A stretch of 64,000 nucleotides of DNA. Source: Rutpela maculata (lineage: Eukaryota > Arthropoda > Insecta > Coleoptera > Cerambycidae). The translations under genes were made by a program, and so were the position numbers. This document shows, one piece after another, positions 33,152 through 44,737 of this stretch. A model generated the notes under the pieces. It did not search any database. It was not told the DNA's origin and was given only the letters and a program-made list of their open reading frames with translations. Location of the stretch: the NCBI GenBank assembly GCA_936432065.2, contig OW386293.2:19728234-19792233 (forward strand). Reading direction: 5' to 3'. The first letter of the stretch is position 1, and each line of letters opens with the position of its first letter.

Positions 33152-34816
33152 TAGCATTTTAAGCAACATTTTGGCAAACGTTTCTAATAAATTGTGTCTG
33201 TTACCACCATGTCTAAAATGGGAGCTGTTTCTAACATGTTCCCATACATTTCCGACACGTGTATAATTTCTTATGGTTATACAGTATATGTTTCTATTGT
33301 GGTGGCACTAGGCGTTTCTTTGCTGGTTTCGAAAACAAAGAAGCATGTTTGAAATTTGTAGCTCACCGATTTATACACAGTTTCACAAATGTATAGATAC
33401 TTTATTATATTTTATATTGATTCATTTCCAAACACACGTTTTTACAATGGGAACAAATGTGTGCAGTCAATTTCGGAAAATTTTATTATCTTTCACCTAA
33501 TAAGAATGTGTTTCAATATTGCGCTTATTACTTTTCAATATGGAAACGATTTAAGATACACATAGGATAATAAAAATAACGTGGGGGTATAATACCTATA
33601 ATGTGAAAACTTTGTCATCATTTTTAGCCATGTCTGGCCTGAAGAGAGGTGCGGAAAGAATTGTATCGATTATTTGGCGGAGATACTTCGATATTTTCAA
33701 TGGGCCTCACAAATATAAACATTTAGAATATTTTTTTCGTAATTATCATAATTACTGATCTTCGATATTATGCCTTTGCTTACGTTTTCTTTTAAAGACT
33801 AAAATAGCAAAACGCCTTAAAACCAAAATTTCTACAGAAGCAGTTCTGCATATGTTTCTAAAATTTAGATCTAGAAAAGAAACTTGATTATTTAACATAA
33901 CCACTCGCTTCCGATTACTGTAGCATATTACCTTTGAAAGAAACTCGTTTCGAAACTTTCTTGGAAATGTTAACAATCATTTTCTTACAGAAACAATTTT
34001 CTCTTTGTTTCGGTCATTGTTCCGGTCTGGTTTCGGAAAGGTTTCGGAAAGGGAACAATGGCCTGCAGCCGGCTGTGTTGCGCGTGCATTCTCGGCGGTT
34101 TTTATTTAAGGTCCTCCATTAATTCATATTTTGGTTCTGCAATTTCCTCTTCGAACTCAGTATCTGGTTAATTAGTTATTTGTCTTTTGACATTCCACAG
34201 CAACTTTTTTAAAAGTCACTCTTGGTTTCACAATTCTTATAGTTATACTATCATGTATATAAATCTTTTGTTGTTATGTTGTATACTTTAACAGGTTGTA
34301 ATACCTGGAAGAATGTTTAAATTGTTTGGTTTTTCCCATTTTGTATCTCTAAACTTTTCTATGGCTTTAACAATAGTAAAATGTGAGGTTATAATAACTC
34401 TATTAAAAAAGTTCACGGTTTTGATTAATAATCTATTTTATGGTGACATGTTTTCATTATATTCATGAAAAAAGATGGAAACAGTTTGGAAACATAAGAA
34501 TGTGTTCCATACAATTTCAATAATGTATCGACACAAGTTTATAATTTAGAAATGATTAACAGATGCTGCAGTATGTTTCGAAAATGTGTTCAAACACTCG
34601 TTTTGGAAAAAATTATATCTAAAAGTGGAAACAGTTGCTAAACTGTTCCATAATATTGTTGTGCTATATTTGTAAAAGGTAAAGAAATGGTGAAAACTTC
34701 AGAAAAAATGTTGGAAATGTATGGAAACTTTGTATCTCCCATAAGTGTCGAAACAGTTACAGAACTGTTTCCCACTACATTTTTGTTCCTAAACTGTGTC
34801 TAAAAATGCTACTTGG
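33152..34816. mobile_element. 1.7-kb DNA element with CCAAGTAGCATTTT ends
   Basis: Begins CCAAGTAGCATTTTAAGC and ends with the inverted CTAAAAATGCTACTTGG. The terminal 100-150 bp are inverted but diverged (CCCATACATTTCCGACA against its counterpart at about 34700). The interior is dense in GTTTC and GGAAAC phrases (for example GGTTTCGGAAAGGTTTCGG near 34030), as if built from a short degenerate motif. No transposase ORF. Likely a non-autonomous element of unknown superfamily. Target duplication not resolved. Confidence 0.55.
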
Positions 34817-35439
34817 ACTTTGGAGAATATCCAAATTGAATCAAAAAGGGGAGAGAAATTCATTACGGCATTTAATAAGACTGTAAATTAAGAATATCTG
34901 AAAACGTCAAATTAAATCCAATTAAAACAATGTTATTTAATAAAATGACAAATAAAACAATAACAATACAACAACTTGCTAATTTATATACATACCGAGA
35001 TACAAACACACGACTCAGCGGGGTTCTTAGAGACGCTTAAAACGGGCAGCGCCGTGGGCCTCTTCCCGATATCCTCGTAGACACTCCCGTCCCTTTGGTG
35101 ACCGGGTGGACATTCGCTTATTTACTTTATTGTTTAAATTCTACAGATAAATGATGCGTTAGCAATGTAGAAAGATCAATGTTGATTCTGTTTATAAAGA
35201 TGACCTTGCCCACAATGCGGGTTTCGAAGGTATAGGTCGAACGAGCGGATGTGAGTTTGAAAGGCATTAAATTTGACAAAGATTAAGTGAATTGTAGCAC
35301 AAAATATTCCGCGCAAATCGGTGTGTCATAACAAAAAATAAAGTTGAAATGGAATTAACACTTATTTGAAAATAACTAATACAGTTATTTAATAGCAACG
35401 CTCAGCTATTAGCAAGTGAACAGCACTTGTATCCCTAAA
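34817..35439. other. AT-rich sequence with a GC-rich patch
   Basis: Positions 35010-35110 are GC-rich (CAGCGGGGTTCTTAGAGACG, AGCGCCGTGGGCCTCTTCCC), unlike the flanks, with no ORF I recognise. The rest is AT-rich and empty. Confidence 0.35.
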
Positions 35440-36830
35440 ATAGGATCGACCAGTGCAATTCAACCCTGGACGCTCAAAGTCGGTCCAACATATGGCAGGT
35501 AATGAAATCCATAGAAATTTTTGGGTAAGTGACATCGTATACCTGCAGAAACCCGAGCAAGATAAGTCCTTATATTCTTAACTTGTATTAATAAACACAC
35601 ATTTTCTTACAGGTCAATAATTTACTGACAACTTTTAATTTTTACTTTACTTTATTTACTGGGTGGCTGTTAATATTGAATCTGAATTGAGTCCGAACTA
35701 GCCAGTGACGTACTATTAGTTTACAAGTATACCGCGCCAAAACTAAATTTCTTGCAGGACAGCACAGTGATACAATTTTCTCTGAAATGAAAAAAGAAAA
35801 ATGCCCATCATAATATTAGGAGATTTCAACGAACATATAGGAAAAGACGAACAGACGGAGGAAGATAAAACATTGCTAGAAAAACTTTACACATGGTCCA
35901 ACGAAAATGGAAACGTGCTGAAAAACCTAGCACACAGGTTTGACTTAACAATAAGAAACACGTGGTGCAAAAGTTAAACCTGTCTTGAAACTTTCAGAAA
36001 TTAAAGCTCAATCTCACAAACAGATCATATCCTGGTAGGCAGAGAGTTGAGAAAAGGATCAAAAACATTAAAGCAGAAAGGACAGCACAAGTCAATACAG
36101 ACCACAAAATCCTATACGGAAAATTGGAAGTAAAAGAAGAGAAAAGAGGTAAAGGAAACAACAAAACACCACCCAGTAATTGGAATTGCTCTCAAAACTA
36201 GCACGAAGATTTCCAGAAGAAATACAACTGACAGGAGAAGAATTAGATTGGACACCAGTGGGTTTAAAAATAAAAACAGTGACAAGAAAAACGTTAAACA
36301 GGGATGGGTATGAGCTCGACAAAAAACGAAAAAAAAAACAAGTCCGAATAGCTAAAAAGATGAAGGCTACAGACAAAGACCCGACGTGAAACATAAATGA
36401 AAAACTAAAAGAAGCATTGAAAGAGAAAAGAGAGGAGGTGAGAAACCAGGACGAGGACAAATGCTGAGAATTTTTTGAAAATATAGAAACACTCTCAACA
36501 GGACAACGGCCTAATTAAACCTTCAGATATCTGAAAAATATAGAAGAAACAATAAATATCCACAAAAGAAAATAATGCCACTGCAATATTTGACCAAGAA
36601 GCTGGAGGAAGAAAGGAATACAACGAAAGAGCGAACAGAACTGATAAAGAAACGAACCACTGTCACTTCGACAAGCCACCATCAAAGGACCAACCTGCTA
36701 GAAATAATGGCCAGAGCTAGAAGAAACACCGCACCTGGAGTAGGCAACATAAACAGCGAATTAATACCCTATGAAAGGGAAAAACTAAAGCAGCAAACCC
36801 TAGAATCAGTATATCTTAAGTAATTTTCAC
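35440..36830 (+). mobile_element. LINE copy A (endonuclease and RT start)
   Basis: Shares long collinear similarity with the element at 61.4-63.6 kb on the same strand: ATTCTTAACTTGTATTAA, TACAGGTCAATAATTT, TTTTAATTTTTACTTTA, GTACTATTAGTTTAC followed by AGTATACCG, then the endonuclease coding region. Copy A keeps more coding sequence. Ends and target duplication were not found. Confidence 0.6.
35764..36823 (+). pseudogene. LINE endonuclease and linker, decayed copy A
   Basis: An apurinic-type endonuclease segment is open from about 35764. MPIIILGDFNEHIGKDEQTE has the GDFN catalytic box. NGNVLKNLAHRFDLTIRNTW follows, and QTDHILVGRELRKG is the conserved SDH-type C-terminal box in another frame. 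The linker continues as AERTAQVNTDHKILYGKLEV and KEEKRGKGNN. Near 36710-36770 RARRNTAPGVGNINSELI is the A-P-G-D-type motif that starts the reverse transcriptase, with Gly in place of the usual Asp. Several frameshifts and stops. The RT core is absent. Confidence 0.65.
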
Positions 36831-37254
36831 TGGGCGGCATTAGAGCTCAAAAAAATATGTGTACTCAGGCCCATAGTCAGGATTTCTTTTGGAAGGTGAT
36901 TTTACCGATACAAACAGTAACACAAGTAAAAGGTAATGCGCCGAAGGCGAGAATTTTGAATTTTTCAATTTAAACAGTCTAAAATTAAAAGTTCGACATT
37001 TCGACTTATAAAAGAATTGCCCCAGAAAAATGGTTTTCGCAATTGTTTAAACAATTTTCGTCTTTGTTGATATATCGCAGGCAGGTACACTTGATTTCAA
37101 AAAAAGTAGTACACTTTATTTTAGCAATGTAAACATGACTCTTGCAAAAAATATTGATAACAGTCATTATCTAAACGTCAACTGTCACAATTTTTTTCAA
37201 CTTAAAATTTATTAATACGTAAGTTTTGATTAAATTTTTGCCAGTTTTTAATAA
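36831..37254. other. AT-rich spacer, no gene seen
   Basis: Nothing recognisable up to the Tc1-like fragment. Confidence 0.4.
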
Positions 37255-37515
37255 TGGCTAGACAACTAATAGAAATTCAGAAGATTAGTGTTCTTTCCAA
37301 ATTTGAAAATCTATAAGTCTATAACTGCAATTGCTTCTGAATGTAACATAAATATATGCAGTGTAATGAAAGTTAAAAAAAGATGGGAAAATGAAAGGAC
37401 TGTGCCCGCAAGCATGGATCTGGCAGGCCTAAACGAAGTAATGAGCAACAAGATGAAGCCCTTACAGATTACCTTCAGGAGAATCCAATTGAATTGGTCA
37501 TTTGAGAAACGACAC
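37255..37515 (+). pseudogene. Tc1-like transposase, DNA-binding N-terminus
   Basis: MARQLIEIQKISVLSKFENL at 37255, then SITAIASECNINICSVMKVK, KRWENERTV and, in another frame, RKHGSGRPKRSN. This is the paired helix-turn-helix and GRP linker of Tc1-type transposases, where the domain binds the terminal repeats. A stop interrupts it near 37314, and the frame shifts before GRP. The rest of the gene resumes only at 38.69 kb. Confidence 0.6.
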
Positions 37516-37681
37516 TAGTCCTTAAAAAGTAGAACTGAGAAAATTAAGAAAAACATTCCAAATTCACCATTTCAAATAATCACATATAACAAAAACATAA
37601 TTCATTTAATGTGGACAATTGTAGATCAAAATATTATATCCAGATGCACATTTTGGCAAAATCCACCTGGGATTTTCCAAA

Positions 37682-37750
37682 AGAAAAATTGGACTTGTGT
37701 GGTTTCTCTAGTGACTCTCTGGACTTGTGCGCTTTTTCTAGCGACTCTCA
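37682..37750 (+). repeat. Two-unit 33-bp tandem duplication
   Basis: TGGACTTGTGTGGTTTCTCT and TGGACTTGTGCGCTTTTTCT, each followed by AGYGACTCTC. Confidence 0.7.
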
Positions 37751-37999
37751 AAAATCAAAAATGAAAAACAGTTACCAGAAAAAAAGAAATTGTGGTCTGT
37801 GCTGGGGTACTGACGATACTGACGAGCTCCCTTGTATTTTGAGTCTCTGAATATGAATCTGACCTTTGCTTTGCCCCAGCACGTCAGGTTTTTTATAACA
37901 CCAAAAAAGTGTTGTATCGTAATACTACTTACTCAGCTCATTTAAATCAGACTCCAAAAGTGATTCAACTTTAAAACTTCAACCTAATAACATTGTGGT

Positions 38000-38470
38000 A
38001 CATCCCATAACCCTAGGAATCCGATGAAAACCGTGGAGTATTTTGATTGGGGAGTTAATGGGATTGTGACCTTGAATCCTTGTGCTTGAGTATCATACAT
38101 CCTCAACCCCATAATCCCATAACCTCAGCATCCCATAACCCTATAACCTCGTAACCTCTTAACATGCAGATCCAACGAGAAAAATGGAGATTCCAAGTAT
38201 AGGAATTCATATCACTGTGACATTATAATCTTGAAAGTAAATACCCTATGGCGCCATAGCTCTTCAACGGCAAATTCTCTAACCTCGTAACCCCACAACC
38301 CTGAGGATCCTATGAAAAAATAGGAGGCTCTCGATTGGGGAATCAGTTAAATTCTGCCCTGGAACCTGTTACCTTGTTACCAAGTAAACCTATAGCACTC
38401 CAGCAGCAAACCCTTCTGCTTCATAAACTCATAACTACATAACTCTGGGGATATAATAGACGAATGTGAA
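38000..38470 (+). repeat. Degenerate satellite, about 133-150-bp period
   Basis: A recurring phrase CATAACCCTAGGAATCC / CAACCCTGAGGATCCTATGA followed by GAAAA and a GGGGA-containing segment is seen near 38006, 38150, 38300 and 38435, with spacing of about 133-150 bp. The units are strongly diverged. Between them are many CCATAACCTC / CGTAACCTC motifs. The array interrupts the Tc1-like transposase. Confidence 0.5.
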
Positions 38471-38684
38471 GATTCTGAACAGGAGAATACGTGAGATCGT
38501 GTTCAGCGTTCTATGGAGAAAGAACACAAGTCCGGATTCGTGTTGTTTTAAAATGAACTCATTATTTTAAACGCGCACTGCTTCCGTACTATACACAATA
38601 CATGTGTGGTTTTTCTATGAAAAGATGTGTTTAGGTTTCCACAATGCATTTCAGCAAAAATGTCACTTTTGATAGATGGTGGGT

Positions 38685-39076
38685 TTCTCAAATGACCGAT
38701 TCAATTGAGACCGCAGTTGATGCAGTTTTGGAAACAAATTTTCCTGCCTCAAAATCTACTGCCTATAGAAGAATTAAAAATAGCATTCTGAAGTGTAGTT
38801 CTGCTGCTAAAAAATACAAATTAACGGAAGAAAAAAACAAGGACGGATCATTTTTGCACTCAACAATGAATGAATTTTGTTCAACAATGACGTCATATTT
38901 TCGGATGAAAAAGTTTTATATTATTATTTACATATTCGTGTTTATAGCTCTCGTGGGCAAAGATGCAATCAAAATTTTACATTTGATCCAATTAAATCGG
39001 GACATTTTTCTATTAATATCTGGGCATAGATTAGTCAAAGAGGAATGGGAATGAATTGGTTTATTGATGGTCATCT
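38685..39076 (+). pseudogene. Tc1-like transposase, catalytic-domain fragment
   Basis: VDAVLETNFPASKSTAYRRI, SSAAKKYKLTEEKNKD, then in another frame VIFSDEKVL at about 38893-38919, which carries the first catalytic Asp. SGHFSINIWA, a stop, then ISQRGMGMNWFIDGHL follow. This order (SKSTA.RR, AA.KY.LT, FSDEK, INIW.WIS) is that of Tc1-like transposases. It ends abruptly at a tandem repeat, and the second and third catalytic residues are missing. Probably the same gene as 37255-37515, separated by a 1.17-kb insertion that includes satellite repeats. Confidence 0.65.
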
Positions 39077-39345
39077 CAGAGGGTCCAAATACATAAGAAT
39101 ACACTGGTATGGTCCGCAGGCCCGTCCACTTTTTTTTGTTTTGGGGGTGTTTTTTGGGGTTAGGGATGAAAATGAGCGCGAATCGGACAATTCTGATTTC
39201 GGATTCGGTTTCAGAGGGTCCAAATACATATAGATACACTGGTATGGTTGGAAGGCCGAACGACTTTTTTGGGAGGTGTTTTTTGGGGTTAGGGGTGGAA
39301 AAAGACCCAATCTGACTATTCTGACTCCGGATTCGGTTTCAGCCG
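39077..39345 (+). repeat. Tandem repeat, about 134-bp period
   Basis: TCAGAGGGTCCAAATACATA starts units at 39077 and 39211. A third start, TCAGCCGGTCCACTT, is at about 39339. Each unit contains ACACTGGTATGGT and GTGTTTTTTGGGGTTAGGG. The array begins exactly where the Tc1-like sequence stops. Confidence 0.8.
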
Positions 39346-40199
39346 GTCCACTTTTCTTCTTCTTTGTGTGTGGCTGTGACATTAATTGTGTTGTAATTTG
39401 TTTATTTGTGTTTTAATTTTTATCCAAAAATAATTCCATTAAAAATAAGACTGTTTATATATATGGTTAATACTTAATATAAAACAACCAATATTACTGA
39501 TAATTTTGGTAATTACATCTAATGTCCGTTTGATATCATCAAACTTATGCCGGTTCTATTTTTAGTCTATTTCCAGAACTTTTCAAAATTTGTATCAACA
39601 TATCAGTATCAATTTAGGTAACTACAATTGACTGACATCTATATTTCCATTATTAAGTTAATTTCAATAATTTACTGTCAAAAGAACAATTTTGACTACT
39701 AAAAAGACCATTTTCTTATCTAAGTGTTGTACTACTTTTTTTTATCAAGTACCTATATTACTTTTTTTTGAAATCAAGTATACATATACAATTCATTTGG
39801 ATCAAATTTACTGGGTGTTATATAATTGCAAGTAAGAAAACGTAAACTATAGAGAAAGAAAAAGAAATTACAACAAGTTCAGAAAAGCAAATTTACCCTC
39901 AACAAGCACGTCTAGTTCTCATACTGTAGTGCTCAGAAATAATAAATGTGAACAATTTTTAATTTTTGGCTTTTGGGCCGGCGCACGTCGGTTCAACAAC
40001 CGAGTGGCACTGGGCGGCGCAAACTCGTCACTAGGCGGCACTAGTGCCGCCTACTTTATATGTTATTTTATACTCTGCCTAGAAATCAGCTACAGAGTAT
40101 GGACAGAAACCACACCTACGTACCTACGGAATGGAACACGATCATACAAATACCCCTCCCCAAAATGATTTGTAGAAGCAGAAACACAAAAAGAGGAGC
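39346..40199. other. AT-rich sequence, no gene seen
   Basis: The ORF at 39929-40168 is not recognisable. Positions 39975-40060 are GC-rich with a GCGGCAC/AGTGCCGCC inverted phrase (GGGCGGCGCAAACTC, TAGGCGGCACTAGTGCCGCC) and may be a small hairpin. Confidence 0.4.
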
Positions 40200-40560
40200 A
40201 TAAACGTTACATTTGATGACGTTTAAAAGTAGATTATTTCGAAGACATCAATTATTTAGATCATGAAAACATTTCTGGAATAACACAAATTCCTCGTCGG
40301 TATCAAGAGTACAAAACAATGTCGTATCATCAGCATACGCCAGACAGTTGACATCAACACAAGTGACTATTATATAATTAATAAGTATGATAAATAATAG
40401 AGGCCCCAGTATTGGGTCTTGGAGCACTCCAGATGTAGCTAGAAATTGCTGAGTTTTAAAACAACGGCATTCTATGTATTGATTCCTTGCGGTTAAACTA
40501 AGTTTTTTCTGTCAGTTTCGAATAAAATTGTATATGCAATTTGTATTGTTTAAATAATTT
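40200..40560 (-). pseudogene. Reverse transcriptase core fragment, minus strand
   Basis: Reading the minus strand from about 40560: SLTARNQYIECRCFK, then LATSGVLQDPILGPLLFIIL (the GVPQGS.LGPLLF box with V-L-Q-D), then VNCLAYADDTTLFCTL with the catalytic YADD at about 40330, then FQKCFHDLNN, a stop, and LRNNLLLNVIKCNV. The frame is open across the catalytic core for about 75 codons. This is the palm of a Jockey/CR1/R1-type LINE RT, a different copy from the RT at 10.4 kb. Both sides are lost. Confidence 0.72.
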
Positions 40561-42210
40561 GAATCTTTAACGCTGCAATCGGTGACACCGATTGTAAATA
40601 TAATATAGCACATCATCCACTTTATCTGTAAGGAGATACTATTTATTAATGAAATAAGGCATATTTCTATTTCCATCACTAAGTCTAGTAAATCCCCATT
40701 TTCCCAGAACACGTACACCAAAATTACAAAACAAATAAAATAAACTAATAAGACAATTTAAATCCAGAAGCGAGCGCCTCCAATAAAAGGCCATAACAAA
40801 GAGGGATAAAAAGAAGGTCTCATAATAACTAGTCACGTAGGTCCGAGCGGTTTAAAAAATCTATAAATTGGACCACTTGATTCGGCTTGACATCTGAGTA
40901 AATTTCAAACGAATGTTCTTTGGTGAATAAAATATCAGGCTACTTTAGTCCTGCAGTTCAATCACTGTCCGCTATACTACAGAAATGTAGCAGCAGAAAC
41001 GTGACTTGATTATGCGAGGCTGACACAAAGGACACCTTCTGAGGATGCCGGCTCTCGAATTCAATATTCACTGTGCCAAACGATACAAATCCCTGTGGAG
41101 GGGAAGACGTTTTATTGGCGATACATGCGAATGGCCATAGAATTAATACCACACGACAAACATTTTAACAAATCAAGTAAGTGGCATTGAAAAGGTTTAG
41201 GGAGTGCCTTATCACCTTCATTGTACCCTACTTACCTTGCAAATAAGAGTATGTTGTGAATAAAATAATCATATGATTCTGATTTATGTACGTGGACACA
41301 CAAAATCATACACAGAGCGAATTTAGAGTGACCTTTAGCTATGCTTGATGATATATTTTTTAAAGTGATTCAAAATATTTAAAAAGGACTCTGCACCAAA
41401 TGCATGGGTAATTTGTTGTCGACGGAATCGTTGAAAATTCAAGGCATAGAATCCTTAGGTCATTCTCAATGAAAACTGTTATGGATAAAGTTCCAAAATG
41501 TCTTTATTTTAAAAATATAGCAGGTCGAATCTCCAAAATTCAAAATTTAAAACGCAATTTTACCTATTTTTTATCAAAACGCTAAATACTTTTAATATTT
41601 AATTTGCTGATTTGATGATACTGATGTACAGTGTAATATAGGAAAATACATTATTCTAATATTCGTATAAACAAATAAAAGATTCCTACGCAAATAAGAA
41701 AAATCCTATTTTTGTTCCAATGGAAATCAGCAAAACAAACAAAATACAAACGAGATGGTATGATCCGTTTTTCTGATAATATATTTATAAAAATTACTAA
41801 AAACCAAAAAATTTTGCGTGCATAATAGAAAAAAGTGTATTTTTGTTGGACCTTTTTCCTTATGCTTTAATGATTCTAGGCCACAATAAGTGCAGGCAAA
41901 TCCAGTTTCGAGTATGAACTATCTGGGGACAGCTATTTCTTCATCGAAATGGAGAGCTTTATTCATGTAGAATGAGGATATAAAAGTCCCGAAAAATCCC
42001 AATGTGAGCTAAAGCCACCATTTAGAAAAAATGGCCACCAGAACCGTTTCTTTTAGAAGGACATATCTCAGTAACCACTCCTCCTATTTTAGATTTCTTT
42101 TTTTTGTATTCTTTCCCTTTTTATGTACAATCGAAAGTGTTATTACATCTTTGGGCCTAAAATAGAAGATAACTGAAGAAAATAAGACTTGAGTTCTTGG
42201 AAATATACAA
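40561..42210. other. AT-rich sequence, no gene seen
   Basis: 1.65 kb without recognisable coding sequence. A region near 41020-41110 is less AT-rich. Nothing else supported. Confidence 0.4.
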
Positions 42211-42916
42211 GGTGTCCAGTTAGTGCTTCCTCGGAAGATGGCAAAAACGGGTAACTTTATAAAGAAACATTTTTAACGAAACTTTCAATATTTCATCTCT
42301 ACTACAATTAAATTATTTTCAATTATACAAGGTGTAACAAAAAGGAGTTACACAAGAATGTATAATTTTTTTAATGGAATACCCTCGAATTTTTTGGCTC
42401 CAGTTAAACCTTTAAAGGTCCTGAATTACACCCTAAAATTGTTTGCCAATTGGATGCAGCGTTGCCAGTTATAATTTTTTTCCTGTCTTTTTGGCAAATT
42501 ACAAACATTTTTTGACTACCATATCTCGGCGATTTATTAATTGTTTTTCCCAAAAATGATGATGCATTTACTGAAAAACATTTTTGAAATAAATTATTTT
42601 TATACCGGGTGTCCAAAATATTTGTTTACATTTATTGTTATTTAATTATTATTTTTCTCAAATTTTTTAAATGGAATGCCTATATTTTTTTACATGGATG
42701 AATGAAGCATAAAATTCCCCACATTCTAATATTATATACTTAATTTTTATATAATTTTTGCGTAAATTGAGGTGCTTTTTATTTTAGCATTAAAATCTAG
42801 CATGGCATTGGTCTTTTGTTTTGCGTTTGTTTTTCACTCTATGACTCTATCTTCTCTAATGTGTTTAAGATTATCGTGATTAAGTTTAATTAATATTGTT
42901 AATATTTAAAAATACG

Positions 42917-43920
42917 AATTATAATTATTGTCTATAAGATTTAATATCTATGGTAAATGTTATGTTATTGGTGAATGTGATGCAAATTGTTTATTGGCAT
43001 CAAGAATATATGGTCAAAAATATCCCTATAGAAGATGTCCTGATATGAGGTCTCTAGAAAGTTTGAAAGAACGTTTTGAACGTACTGGAAATTTTGCATA
43101 TGAAAAGAAGGCGTGACGACGAAATGTATTGTAATGAAGAAAATGAGCTGGCTATAACTTTAGAGCGTAATCGAAAATCCTACCGCAAGTGTTCTGGAGT
43201 TAAGTAGGGTCAGAGGTCAGTGAATCTAGTGTTTCCCTATGTCTTCGTAAAAATAAGTTTCATCCGTATCGAGCTCAGCTGCATCAAGAGCTTTGGGATG
43301 TGGTTCATCGCAACGGATTTATGAATAGGCACAATTTCCATTATTATGCCTGAGAAAACCCTCATGTTGCACAGACAAATCAGAACCAGAGTTTAAATGT
43401 AAGGGGAGGAATTGTACATGATTATGTTATTCATCCTCTTATTTGAGGGAAATGTGAATGGAGCAGTCTTCTTATATTTTACGCAAAATACGTTTTCACA
43501 AATAATCGAGCATATTCCTGATTACATTACAAATAATATGTGATTACAACTTGAAGGTGCACCACCACATTTTAGTAGAAATGTTCATCAGGCCATTAGT
43601 AATCAGTTTCCTGAAATGTGGATAGGAAGAGGAGGTCCAATATTTTAATAAACTGTTAAATAATATCTAATTTATTATTTTATTACATGGCCGCCTAAGT
43701 CACCTGTCCTGACTTCAGTGGGTTTTTTTCTTTGGGGATTTGTGAAGTCAGACGTTTATAAAGTAGAATCAACGACTCGAGAAGATATGATGGAAAGGAT
43801 TCATCGGTGTTTCAATCGTATAAATGTTGATATGTTACACTGTGTAAGGCGCTCATTTATCAAGAGACCTCAGTGTTACCTGAATCAAAATGGTGGACAT
43901 TTTGAGCAGTTGTTAGGTTA
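42917..43920 (+). pseudogene. Mariner/IS630-type transposase, decayed copy 3
   Basis: The N-terminal DNA-binding part is well kept: YVIGECDANCLLASRIYGQK, YPYRRCPDMRSLESLKERFE, RTGNFAYEKK. Near 43170 SGV and near 43250 KFHPYRAQLHQEL are readable in other frames. LQLEGAPPHFSRNVHQAI near 43545-43600 is the second catalytic region with Glu in place of Asp. MWIGRGGPIF is split from WPPKSPVLTSVGFFLWGF by about 40 AT-rich bases near 43650. The Asp expected after TPL in this box is lost (TSVG). The C-terminus GGHFEQLL is intact at 43897-43918. The start codon is uncertain (a TTG at 42928 is the first in-frame candidate). Not functional. Confidence 0.72.
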
Positions 43921-44352
43921 GTTTCAATATCGTGAAAAAAAAATTATTGTTCAAGAACCGTTCATAAAAGAAAGTGCACGATATCAGAATGTGAGAAATT
44001 GTAAGCGTTACTCATCCATTTAAAAAAATTATAGGCATTCCATTTAAAAAAATTGAAAAAAATGTAAAACGAAATATAGATTTTAAAATGCTAAAATATA
44101 GAGCACCTTAATTTACGCAAAAATTATTTGATATAATTATATCTCAAAAAACGTTTGAAATAGAAATAAAGAGATATTATAATATGAGGAATTGTATGTT
44201 TTATTCATTCATCTAAAAAAGTATACCTAGGCATTCCATTTTAAAGAAATGAGAAAAATAATAATTAAATATCAAGAAATGAACGCAAATATTTTGGACA
44301 CCCGATATACTAAAGATTTATTTCAAAAATGTTTTTCAGTAAATACGTGATT

Positions 44353-44737
44353 CCCAGGGGCGAGCGTAGAGGCGACTTCTATGTGAATATCTGTTCCGTT
44401 GAAGCAACGTCGAGCGTGGTTAGTACTTGGATGGGCGACCCACCTATCTTGGGAAATGCAGCGTTCTCGCCCCAGCTTCTAGAGGCTTGTATATCAGTGT
44501 ACACTCGGAAGTTACGTAATTTCAGACGAGGATTACGTAGTGGATATACCATCCTTCGGAGAGGATGTAAAGCAGGCGGTCCCTTGTCTATTAAATGTTA
44601 GGCAAGTAAAAGATCCCTACTCTTCTTAAGGGAAGAGGTTCGGCAAAATTTTCAGGTTGGGGGTAGCTCGTCTCCTGGCGTCGGTGATGGGCCCTGGTAG
44701 CGGAAATAGGCCGACGTTAAATAGTTAAAAAAAAAAA
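44353..44737 (+). mobile_element. 5S-rRNA-derived SINE (SINE3-like)
   Basis: The head (about 44364-44470) follows 5S rRNA: GGCGACTTCTATGTGAATAT, then GTTGAAGCAACGTCGAGC, GTGGTTAGTACTTGGATGGG, CGACC and CTTGGGAAATGC. These include box A, the intermediate element and box C of the internal RNA polymerase III promoter. About 14 bases are missing between the first and second 5S blocks. The body is unrelated GC-rich sequence (GGGGGTAGCTCGTCTCCTGG) ending in a poly(A) tail of about 11. Flanking AAATACGTGATT (44341-44352) and AAATACATGATT (44735-44746) form a 12-bp target duplication with one mismatch. The inserted segment is absent from the mirror arm of the host palindrome, which confirms both ends. 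Confidence 0.75.

Noticed and set aside
38928..39382. Overlapping ORFs on both strands with repeated DPLKPNPKSEL-type peptides
   Set aside because: They are translations of the 134-bp tandem repeat.
44402..44455. Genuine 5S rRNA gene
   Set aside because: About 14 bases are missing in the 5S part, the 5S similarity ends after about 110 bases, and a poly(A) tail with target duplication shows a SINE.
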